From positions 1,116,001-1,180,000 of the forward strand of contig JAPYXD010000161.1 of the NCBI GenBank assembly GCA_030998225.1: a stretch of 64,000 nucleotides of DNA, written 5' to 3'. Numbering within the stretch: position 1 is the stretch's first letter; each line of letters starts with the position of its first letter. Position numbers and translations under genes: made by a program. The notes under the pieces were generated by a model that was given only the letters and a program-made list of their open reading frames with translations, was not told the origin of the DNA and ran no database searches. The DNA comes from Diplolepis rosae (Eukaryota; Arthropoda; Insecta; Hymenoptera; Diplolepididae). Shown one piece after another: positions 46,245 to 56,960 of this stretch.

Positions 46245-46429
46245 TATATAAGATAATTTTATCTATATTATTAATGATTGTTCGAAAAAAATAAACAAAA
46301 TTATTTAATTACAGTGGAAAAAATGTTTAGTCGTATAAACTGAAGTCAGATGGTTAACTTTCACGACAAACCAAAATTCCAGTTATAATAATTATAGAAC
46401 GGCATCATAGTGACTATAATCAAAATTTC

Positions 46430-47700
46430 CATTTGCACTAACAGAAAAAATTCAGGGGAAATTCGAGATAAGACTCTAATATTTACCGTTTCTGACGGCA
46501 ACGGAGGGATATTCGCTTGAAAGGTTAAGTTTGCTGTTTTCACAGTAAAAAATCTTTTTTCAAGCTAGGAAATTTTACTGTTTCCAGTGCGAGAAATTTA
46601 CTGTTCATAAGTCGTAAAAATTATTATTTCCATACTGCATTTTCTGCTGTTCTTAGTCAGAACATATCACCATTGCTCAAGAGCATCTTTTAGCTCCGCC
46701 TACACTTTAATTTTACCGTTTTTGACAGTACTTTTTCGTTACATGTACACCGAAAATAATTCTTAGTAGGTTTGACTACTTTTTAACTACTTTCCGTAAT
46801 TCGCAAAGGCCCTACAAACACACACCCTCTAAATTACACAAACGCTCGTTTAGGCTGTAGTAAAATTATTCTTAACGCTGCCTCTCTACTTATAATTAAC
46901 ACATTACTAACCTAACGACAAAGCCTCTGGGCTGCGCAATCTTGAAATACAAGGAGGAAAATAGCTCTTATAACCTGCAACTATTGCAGGGCCGTGTAAA
47001 AAGTGTATGTGCCCCTTTTAATCGGGAATTTAAAAATGTTATGCCAATTTATGATTCTCATTAAAATTTTTAAGATTTTTAATTATTAAATCTATTTTCT
47101 ACAAAATAAAATATTTTTGAAAGAAACAGATCAAATTTTTGAATTAAAGAACATTACATAATAAAAAGATTTATATACATTTTAGAAGCATTAATTTTTA
47201 TTATTGTATATTAGTGATACTTTATATAGGTTATGATTCCTTTAATTTTTGTTTTCAAGAGTAAAATCAACGTTTTATCAGAATTTAAAAAATTTGAGTT
47301 TTTTAAATTCCAAAAATATCATAAAACTTTTAAATCAAGAAAATGATCTCATAACGAAATTATCAAAAAACTGTAAAAATTGCTCGCTGACTCCCGAGTT
47401 TTTTCAACCAATTCTCAGCAAAAGCCGCTCGTGTAGGAATTGTATTTCTTTAAACACACTAACGGCATATTTTTTTTGCTAGGCTTGTATTTTATTACCG
47501 TCATCAAGAGAAACTTTTTAAATAGTTTACTGTGAAAATTTCTGAAAAAAATATTCCGGTGCAAACAAGTAAATTTTAAGGATGGTGACAGTAAAAAAAA
47601 TTACGGGACAGTAAAAGTTCTCGGTTTCAACGAATATCCTTGCGCTACCTGCGAAAACAGTAGAATTACGTGATCATTTTCTCTCAGCGTGCTCTAAACA
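46430..47700. repeat. Possible decayed inverted-repeat element
   Basis: The left part (ATTTACCGTTTCTGACGG, then GGATATTCGCTTGAAA near 46480-46520) resembles the inverse of the right part (47600-47670). The right end reads TTTTCTCTCAGCGTG. TTTACTGT-like strings recur on both sides. A 77-codon frame (47249-47482) has no recognisable domain. Confidence 0.4.
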
Positions 47701-48118
47701 TTTTTATGTGCCACCGGCGCGCAAAATCGTTTTTTCGCTACAGTAAACGGTAGCGCAATGTAGTATATTGCTCTACAGAGGAATGAAATTTGAAAATTGA
47801 ACTGCGCATGCGCTTAAAGCCATGCAACGGAGCACAATCTTCTTCTTATTCTTCTTCGTACAGCGTTAGCACCTTACTGGCAAAGCCTTGTACATTTGAA
47901 TTGCGCATGCGTCTTCTAAAATCCATTACTACTACACAAGATCGATAAAATCAAAATGTCCGGGACTAGTCGTGACATATCAAGTGTAATGACTAGCGCC
48001 GCAAATAACTACAATACTAGATTAGATTTGAGTGTACGCATAAAAACTCGTATAGGCACCGAAGTCACATAAAATAGAATACATGCCAATGCACAAAATT
48101 CGGGAAATTACGAGACTC
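47701..48118. other. Non-coding stretch
   Basis: No gene seen; the plain sequence includes TTCTTCTTATTCTTCTTCG near 47840. Confidence 0.4.
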
Positions 48119-48210
48119 GCGACAATGCTCGCAGGACTTATCGCGCCTCGGCTTCGTCTCGGCTATTCCTCGACTACGCCTTGGCTTCGATCTCCTGCGA
48201 GCATTGTCGC
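48119..48210. repeat. 18-bp perfect hairpin with GC-rich loop
   Basis: GCGACAATGCTCGCAGGA at 48119-48136 is perfectly mirrored at 48193-48210. The 56-bp loop is GC-rich with CGGCTTCGTCTCGGC and CGCCTTGGCTTCG strings. The composition differs sharply from the AT-rich flanks. Confidence 0.85.
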
Positions 48211-49772
48211 TCGTCAAGCAATAACCCTCATTGTGCGCCTAGGCACGTAATATACTGTTATACAATAGTAATTACATTAAATGCAGTCCAGATTAATAAA
48301 TATCATTACAAACCTTTTATAAGAACAATGATGTAATTGTTTTTAGCGTAAGTAATAGAGTTCTTAAATTCTCGAGAATTTAAGTTGGTGGAATATAACC
48401 GAGAATATTACAGAATTTAAAGAATATAAGAGAATATAAAGAGAATTTGGAGAATTTATGTTTTAAATATCAATTTATGTGTACTTATCAATTTTGAAAA
48501 TATGTTTGTTATTAAATAAGAGGTATTTGATTGTGTACATGTGTTTGAAATGAAAAAGAACCGTGAAATTGTTTTACTCTCAAGGTATTAAAACTTTTTA
48601 CCGCTGAAATTTTAGGTTATGTTCACTTTGAATTTAATACTAAAGATATTAAATTAACATTATCTCTATAATTATAAAAATTTCAATGAATTGTATTAAT
48701 TTCTTCAGTAAATTAAACGTCTTATTTGCATGGAATTCTTTAAACAATTTTTATAAGAACAAAATAGAACATTATTATATTTTAATTGTGTAAAACACAT
48801 TAATTTAATGAGCTTGAGAATCTTAGTAATCATTTTCAGCCTTTTAGATTCATTTTCCTCAATACTGTTCAAATTTTTCAGACTTAGCATATAAAATATA
48901 GAGTAATATAGCTTAAGCTACATTAAAAAAGACAATGTAACATTTGACCTTCATAAACTCTTAAATCGTAGTATAAAAACTTTTGAGAATGCAACTTTAG
49001 TAAAAAAATATTGATATCACTTATACCTATTCTGTATCTATTCCTAAGCATGTACCCATCGTTGTCGAAACATATGATGCTAACATATTATCATTGAGGT
49101 AGTTGTCGTGCCAAGAAACAGGTCTCTGATGAAAAAAGTTCTTTTATGATTTTGAGACTTGAAATGATATCATTAGTCGTTTCATTTGAAACAAAAAAAA
49201 ATTATTTCTTATGGAGAAAATTTAAAAATCACGAAAAATAATACTTTTAACATTATTTGTTGTAATAGAATCTTTCCTTACTAAACCTTCTTATCAATTT
49301 TTTGAAAATAATTGAATTTTCATAAATCATGGCCTATTTTACCAGGGAAAATATTCTCTATAACCCCACTGTTTCCCAATTTGAAAATAAGTGGAAAATC
49401 TTCAAATATAGCTATTTTGAAAAAAAATTCTTTTTGAAAAATTGCTTCAACGCTTTTAATAACAGAAAACTGTACTTTTAAAAGTGGAAACATTAGAGTT
49501 GTAGAGAATCTTTTCCCCAAAAGAATAAGCCATGATTCATGGAAATCCAATAATTTTTTTCTTGCACAGTGCACTAGGTTAAAGTTCGAATAAAAAAATT
49601 CCAATATTGCTTTTGCTAAAAAAACATTTTTATAAGGTATATAAAACATATAATCATGAATTTTCTATAGTACTCCCTTCAAACATATATTTATATGATT
49701 TTTATTATGATTTTCCCTGCGGATGAAATGTTTTCGAATTTTCCTTTCGTTTTGTTATAATTTTAACTCTTT
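48211..49772. other. AT-rich non-coding stretch
   Basis: No gene or structured repeat supported. GAGAATTTAAAG-like strings repeat loosely at 48380-48455. Confidence 0.5.
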
Positions 49773-50363
49773 GCGACAGTGCTTACAAAAAATTTTTTTG
49801 TTCATTGTTAAATGGTTTTTTTTAGTCCGAAGAAAAAACTATGTTTTTCGAGCTTCGGACCGACAAAGTGAGCGAGGAAGTTTGAGCTACAGTAAACTTC
49901 CCGTGAACAAGTTGATCATTAGTATATGGAGCAACTTTTTGGAAAATATCAACTCAATTGAACAATTACTTTCGAAAATACAACGAGTTGAACGCAAATG
50001 CGAATTAGGTTTTGACGCGATTTTACCGGTTTTGTTACGAGTAATGCAGGCGCGCCGATGAGTAGAAGCGAAGGAAGATAGAGAAAGAGAGTAAGAGTGG
50101 CATGCGATGAAAATGAGCGTCAAAACCTAATTTGCATTTGCGTTCAACTCGTTGTATTTTCGAAAGTAATTGTTCAATTGAGTTGATATTTTTCAAAAAG
50201 TTGCTCCATATACTAATGATCAACTTGTTCACGGGAAGTTTACTGTAGCTCAAACTTCCTCGCTCACTTTTTCGGTCCGAAGCTCGAAAAACATAGTTTT
50301 TTCTTCGGATTAAAAAAAAACCATTTAACAATGAACAAAAAAATTTTTTGTAAGCACTGTCGC
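49773..50363. repeat. Long hairpin, arms about 246 bp
   Basis: The left arm 49773-50018 (starting GCGACAGTGCTTACAAAAAA) and right arm 50117-50363 are near-identical inverses around a 98-bp purine-rich loop (50019-50116). Differences are few and scattered. No terminal duplication was identified. A transcript across it would fold into a long hairpin. The frames at 49723-50061 and 50035-50331 mirror each other and are not genes. Confidence 0.9.
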
Positions 50364-52019
50364 CTCCGCCAGAGATTCACGAGTAGAACGCAAAAAAAAG
50401 TTTCGCAATCCGTTAATTAATGAATTTTTCGAGGCGAGTGGATTGAAATAAAACATAGTTTCTATGCTTTAAAACCAACACACTTTTTATTAATTTACTC
50501 GAAAATTTGCAACGTTATAAAAAAACTGTAAGAGGAAACTAACATTCATTTTTCACGAGCTATAAAACCATGTTTTTGGTTTTTTCGAATTTCGATTTTC
50601 AATTTTTGACTATGACATCACGAGGCGGACAATACTTTTACAGGTTTTCGAGCGCCTGTCGCCTTATTGAATATAACTCCTCAATTGTACTTATGCCTAA
50701 AAACAAAGGCAAATTTTATTACTTGAAATAGTAAAATCGTAATCGACACATCGAACGAATTATATTGAAGTAAACCCAATAAATGTTTCATTAATTGCTA
50801 TAAAAGAATGTTAAGTTCACAAAAGACAATAGTAAAGTCACATCTTCTGTCTAACCGAATTACCATAGTCTTTTGGAGATAGTGGAACCATATTTATAAC
50901 TTTTCCTATCGAAAATAGGAAATAACTGCACCTCCATGATATAAAAAAATCAGTCATTCGTGAATTTTACCATAGTTCTTATTAGATTTTGTGAGCTACA
51001 TAGAGAGAGTATTTATAAACATAGTTACATTATTACATACACATACACGTATATATATATATCAATATAAATAATAAACATACCAATGCACGCTCAAATA
51101 CTAATTCAACGCAACTTAACCTAACTGCACAACGCACACATACATAAACGCATCGCAGTGATATGTCAATATTGTCAATTACAATGTAGCAACCTCATTA
51201 TATACTGAACTGTGGAAACTTTTACGATTTGTGAGGAGAATCTCGGTAGTCCCTCTGCTAGAAAAAATCGTAAGTTAGAAAGGCACCATATTCAAATGTA
51301 AAAAAATATATTACTATGTCAGCTACCGACAAATAATCATAATGAGCACATGGAGCGATTCTCGGGTAATATCAGAAACGTTCGGCGTATCTGACGTCAC
51401 TCGGCAGTACATTTAATATTTCCAATGGGAATTTTTACAACGTACTATTCCAATATATGATGTATTCTATTGCAAAATATTCAAGACTTTCTCTCTTCAT
51501 TATTCATTACTATTGACAATGGTAATTTCTCTAAACTATTTTGCAATTTATATTATTCAAACGACCAATTCTTGCATAGATAGTTTTACTTTTTATTTAT
51601 ATAGGTATCACTTATTTCTAGTTTCAATTTGCCATCAAAGATATTAATCTTTGCAACTCTCAATGGTAATTTATAAAGTTGCACTATACTTACAATTGGT
51701 TCAGAAAATGTATTTCCTCCTACCGCTATGGTAAATAAAACTAGTTTTGTTACTATATCCGGGCTTCCTATTGACTTTTAGTAAAAATAAAAATAATAAT
51801 ACTAGATTTTACAATGAAAAGTTTCTCCGTGTACATTCAAGAGTGAATCCTCGTACAAATTAATCTTTGCGTTCCATTATCTTTATTCAATACTTTGATA
51901 AGGTCCTAACGCGGTGATTCCGATATGAGATAGGATCTTATTCTAAAGAGTGGGAGTAGTCAATGACGAGTCGTATGTTTCGGTAGAAAGGTAAATTATT
52001 CTTTTTTTATTTTCCAAAA
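50364..52019. other. AT-rich non-coding stretch
   Basis: No gene supported. A short TA-rich microsatellite lies near 51050-51062 (GTATATATATATATC). Confidence 0.5.
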
Positions 52020-52520
52020 ATACAGGCTGGTTAGACCCTGTAAGGTTGCGCGCGATGGTGGGCCCTGGGTCTGGGCGCTGGCCGGGGCTTGCCCGGGCTG
52101 CCGAGGTAGCGAGTCGAGGGGCCCCGAGGTTTGGTAGGTGGCCGCTGGGGTCACGTGGCCCGTCGAATCGTCGAAGGGTCTTCGGCCGGGGGAGGAATCA
52201 ATTTAATTACCCTCCTGGGCGTTGGCCTGGCGCGGTTGTCTGACGTCAAGGGTCGACATTCTCGTGGCGGTTTTTCGCCGTTGTCCTGGGGGCCGAAGAG
52301 TCGGCGAGATACGGCGTCACCCTTGGCTGCGTCCTGGGCGAGTCTAGTGGTTCGCTCGGGTGTGGGGCGAATATGGGAGCAGGACAGTTCCAACTCCAGA
52401 CTGGGGATCGTAGCAGCTCGTCGAGGGTGCGACTGGACTCCGAAGTTTCCTTCTCGGTTGTCGCCTCGACGCTCGCCGTGTGGTACTTGGCCACCCGATC
52501 GAACAGTAATGTAGTCACAG
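52020..52520. other. GC-rich island of unknown identity
   Basis: About 500 bp of strongly GC- and CpG-rich sequence in an AT-rich region (for example GGCCGGGGCTTGCCCGGGC near 52080). Open frames exist on both strands: 52131-52514 plus (127 codons), and 52151-52540 and 52246-52524 minus (129 and 92 codons). None shows a domain I recognise. The minus-strand frames are rich in Pro, Ser, Thr and Glu. It might be an exon or promoter island of a host gene, a processed gene fragment, or the GC-rich 5' end of a retroelement. Confidence 0.5.
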
Positions 52521-52651
52521 TCACTATATGTAAATGTCAATTATAAACTTATGTAAAATCAAATTCTCAAAATCAAATGCATAAAATCACTACGTGGAAC
52601 ATTGTGTTTTTCATAGCACCTCTTTTGAAGATCTGATTGTCGGTATCTGTA

Positions 52652-52707
52652 GAGCGGGTTGAAACTTTAAAAGTAGTAGCATTTAAAATCACAGTTTCAA
52701 CCCGCTC
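52652..52707. repeat. 15-bp perfect hairpin
   Basis: GAGCGGGTTGAAACT at 52652-52666 is mirrored at 52693-52707, with a 26-bp AT-rich loop. AATCAAATTCTCAAAA occurs on both sides (52558 and 52717). Confidence 0.8.
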
Positions 52708-55086
52708 GACACATCAAATCAAATTCTCAAAAGAGTTGCTATCAGTTTCTATGAAAAATAATATGCATTACTCGAAACATTCACTCCTTTTTCCAACGAC
52801 ATTATTCCTAGTCATTATGACCAGATGATATTTTGTGCCCTGCAGACACAATAATTTTCGATCGGATGATCTGATTAAAAAGCGCTTAAGTATACTTTAT
52901 AACCGCTTACACGGAAAAAAATAGTTGAAGTAATTTTACTCAACTTGTGATCAAATTTGGGACATATGGACAAGTTAGAAGTTATTTAGTATCATTATAA
53001 TTATTTGTGATATATTAAATGTTCAAAAATGAATCAAAGTTGAGTAAAATTCAGAAGAGCAGGGTGAAGTATGAGGGCGTGCATTACAAATTTTCAAATA
53101 TATATATATATATATATCATTACTCGTAGCATAATTATAAAACACCAATCTTTTATTAAATCACAAAAATAGTAGAGCTTTCCGTTTATTCTACTCTACG
53201 CTCCAATCGACAGTTGAGTGAATCGTGAATCGCAAGAATTATTCTGCCAGTTATATCTATTCACGCAGGAACGAATAAAAGTAATCTGCGCCTTGGGCAC
53301 ACATAAAATATTTTTAATTTGAAAAACCTGTTGAATTTTCAGCATACTAATGTTCCAAGCTATTATATTTAATAATCGAAATCAATTAAAATATAAAAAA
53401 TGCAATTACAGTTTATTTCAGTACTCTCTAAATCCAAAATAGTGGATTACACTTATAAACTAGTGATTTAAAAAATTCCTCGCACTGCAGTCGTGTTTGA
53501 TTGCGTTTTGTCTGTTCGTCACGAAGCTTTCGTACATGCTCCGCAGTGTTAACCACTATTTGTTTTCACGATTATCCACTAGTTTATATAATTTATTTAA
53601 AAGTTTCACATAATCTAGTTATATAAATTCTGTAAGTTTAATAAATTCGTGATAAAACATTTTTTCATAATTCGTTTATTATTACTTCTTTCTTTTTCAC
53701 TCAAGCTTTTTAAATTAAATTCATTTCATGCAAATCTAAACAACAAAAGTCTTGATAAGTGTATTACATAAAATTTAAAAAATCTACACGGGATTTAGAT
53801 TGCACACAAATTTATTGAGACAATAATAATTTGGAAATCGCAATTGTAAAATCCATATTTTGAAAATATACAACGCAGAAAATAAAAAAACCTTCTTTTA
53901 AATTATATCGTGACATGTTTCCATACATGTTCCTTGTTACATTGACCCACAGTTATAGGTCTGTAATATTTATTTTGGGTTGGGGTCAGCTTAGTTTCTA
54001 ATTATTTATGTCATAGAGGACATAAACATTAGGAAGGCGAACGTTTCGACCACAGATGGGGGCCCTCTTCAGTGCCAATTAGCTTAATTGTAACCTTTAA
54101 ATATTTATTAACTAATACATGCAATTAAAAAATATATGGTATTAATTGTTTTTTTTGTTTTTTTTTTGCTTATTAATTAAAATAGAGTAAACATGCAGAA
54201 AAACTTATGAGCAAGCGAGTTCCTAGGCGTGAAGAAACCAGGCCGTTCCAAAAACTGTTCCAACAAGTAATCCTCTCCCACAGGAACCGTGAAAAATGCG
54301 GCCGCGGAACGCACTCCCTCAAGGGCACATATATAAACACAATTATTTCAAACCAGAAAGAAACAACACACTGGAGAATATAACGTGGATCCTTGGTAAA
54401 GCACGCACAGCAAACCACACATATGCACGAGCACCAGAAGTAAAGGGCACTGAAGTTAAAACAATCAGAACATTGCAATTGGTACGGAACAATTTACTTA
54501 TTTTCTCAAAAACCACAGAGATGACAGACGGATGTAAGTCCACCACTCTGTCACATGGTTAGAAGAAAACTGATTTGGGAATAAGTCGTATTTAGGAAAA
54601 CAAGTGTTCAGAGTTTGACGTATATGGAGAGCATTCAGGTTCCAACACCAAGGGTTATACACAGTCAAAATTTACTTTAATGTCCCCGGCACTTGAGATT
54701 TCTATGTGCTCAAGCGTCCAAGGAAAGCAAACCCCTACCACGCGTTCGAAGAATTCTGTAAGGAAAGGCACTCAATACGGTCCCAGCGTCGTAAAAATTA
54801 TACACATTTTTGTGGATATAGAAAGTAAAATGCAACTAAAGTGGAAATTCACGACAAATTAATTTCCTGGTTTTTCGAAACCTCTGATTCTTAATAACTG
54901 GAACCCAGAAAAATACAATATTAAGTTTATAAGTATGATGTCCGCGTTTTTCGGATTATAAGACTGTTGTAAAGTGGCAAAATATTACGCGAGCTATTCA
55001 AAGCTCTGATTTGAATAGAGTGGTCAATTAATACGGTAGCACTACGGATTCTGAGACTAATAAAAAGTTACAAAGAGATGCGCGAG

Positions 55087-55715
55087 CACTTCAGACTCTG
55101 ACTTTAAGTGAGGTGGCCAAGTAATGCGCGAGTTCTTGGGAGTATGAGAATTTTTATAAAGTGGCCAAGTAATACGCGAGATTACCGGACTCTGACTTTA
55201 AGTAAGGTGGCCAAGTAATGCGCGAGTTCTTAGGAGTATGAGAATTTTTATAAAGTGGCCAAGTAATACGCGAGATTTCCGGACTCTGACCTTAAGAAAG
55301 GTGGCCAAGTAATGCGCGAGTTCAATGGACCTCATGACTGATATAAATACATAAGTGGCCTCGTAATACGCGAGATTTCCGGACTCTGACTTTAAGTAAG
55401 GTGGCCAAGTAATGCGCGAGTTCTTAGGAGTATAAGAATTTTTATAAAGTAGCCAAGTAATACGCGAGATTTCCGGACTCTGACTTTAAGTAAGGTGGCT
55501 AAGTAATGCGCGAGTTCAATGGACCTCAGGACTGGTTTAAATACATAAGTGTTCTCGTAATACGCGAGTTAAACGAAGTCTGTCCTGAAAAGAGTGGCCA
55601 AGTAATGCGCGAATTCTTAGAAGGATGATAATTTTTATAAAGTGGCCAAGTAATACGCGAGACTTCCGGACTCTGATTTTAAGTAAGGTGGCCAAGTAAT
55701 GCGCGAGTTCAATGC
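55087..55715 (+). repeat. Tandem array, left arm of fold-back
   Basis: About 13 copies of GTGGCCAAGTAATACGCGAG or its TGCGCGAG variant, spaced 45-52 bp, mostly alternating, giving a higher-order unit of about 94 bp (55161 to 55255). Spacers alternate between a TTTCCGGACTCTGACTTTAA type and a TTCTTAGGAGTATGAGAA type. A few copies deviate (GTGGCCTCGTAATACGCGAG). Confidence 0.9.
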
Positions 55716-55939
55716 CCATCAGAATAGCTAACGAAATAAACTATAAAAAAAGATTGCTGTTGGAAATGTGTCACATTGCAGGTACGAACGATGCAGTGAA
55801 TCTTCGAACTGATATAGAAAACCTTTCTAAGATTTACAACCCTATACTTAAAAAAGGGTCATAAAAAATCTGACCTGAGAAATTAGGACTCCACCATGTA
55901 TTTCAGTCGTCCCTTCAGGTTTTATGATCTCACATTTGG

Positions 55940-56960
55940 CCACTTTATCTGGGTCAGATTTTGTTGAAACTCGCGCATTACTTGGCCACTTTATAAAAAT
56001 TCTTATACTCCTAAGAATTCGCGCATTACTTGGCCACTCTTTTCAGGACAGACTTCGTTTAACTCGCATATTACGAGGCCACTTATGTATTTATATCAGT
56101 CCTGAGGTCCATTGAACTCGTGCATCACTTGATCACCTTATTTAAAGTCAGAGTCCGGAAATCTCGCGTATTACTTGGCCACTTTATAAAAATTCTTATA
56201 CTCCTAAGAATTCGCGAATTACTGGGCCACCTTACTTAAAGTCACGGCTCGGAAATCTCGCGTATTAGTTGGCCACTTTATAACAATTCTTATACTCCTA
56301 AGTTTCAAGACAGACTTCGTTTAACTCGCGTATTACGAAAGCACTTATGTATTTATATCAGTCCTGAGGTCCATTGAACTCGCGCATTACTTGGCCACCT
56401 TACTTAAAGTCAGAGTCCGGAAATCTCGCGTATTAATTGGCCACCTTACTTAAGTTAAGTTTTGCCACCTTATTTAGGACAGACTTCGTTGATCTCGCGT
56501 ATTACGCGGCTACTTTTGTATTTATAGCAGTTCTGACGGCCATTGAACTCGCGCATTACTTGGCCACTTTATAAAAATTCTTATACTCCTAAGAATTCGC
56601 GCATTACTTGGCCACTCTTTTCAGGACAGACTTCGTTTAACTCGCGTATTACGAGGCCACTTATGTATTTATATCAGTCCTGAGGTCCATTGAACTCGCG
56701 CATTACTTGGCCACCTAACTTAAAGTCAGAGTCCCGAAATCTCGCGTATTAGTTGGCCACTTTATAAAAATTCTTATACTCCTAAGAATTCGCGAATTAC
56801 TTGGCCACCTTACTTAAAGTCACGGTCCGGAAATCTCGCGTATTAGTTGGCCACTTGATAAAAATTCTCATACTCCCAAGAACTCGCGCATTACTTGGCC
56901 ACCTCACTTAAAGTCAGAGTCTGAAGTGCTCGCGCAACACTTTGCAATTTTTTATTAGTC
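55940..56960 (-). repeat. Tandem array, right arm of fold-back
   Basis: Inverse of the left array with about 20 copies (CTCGCGTATTACTTGGCCAC and CTCGCGCATTACTTGGCCAC), so the two arms differ in copy number. Degenerate copies extend toward 57050. Confidence 0.9.

Larger units (their letters stand above)
40994..46248 (+). mobile_element. Gypsy-type LTR element (Osvaldo-like), TATA duplication, pol deleted
   Basis: TATA at 40994-40997 and 46245-46248 flanks 40998-46244 (5247 bp). Order: 5' LTR, primer-binding site, gag, nucleocapsid, integrase core, extra 3' frame, polypurine tract, 3' LTR. Protease, RT and RNase H are absent between about 43620 and 43640. The tRNA-Lys1,2-type primer site suggests an Osvaldo-type or related lineage; with RT missing this is inference. 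The complete ends and high LTR similarity point to a relatively recent insertion, mobilised by another element's enzymes. Confidence 0.85.

Noticed and set aside
54296..54562. 88-codon frame, with near-identical mirror at 57465-57731 (also 101- and 60-86-codon pairs)
   Set aside because: The frames match only because the fold-back arms are inverted copies; there is no known domain and other frames of the same DNA are equally open.
55087..56960. CRISPR-like regular repeats
   Set aside because: Eukaryotic context, no unique spacers (the spacers also repeat), inverted arrangement on two arms, and no cas genes.
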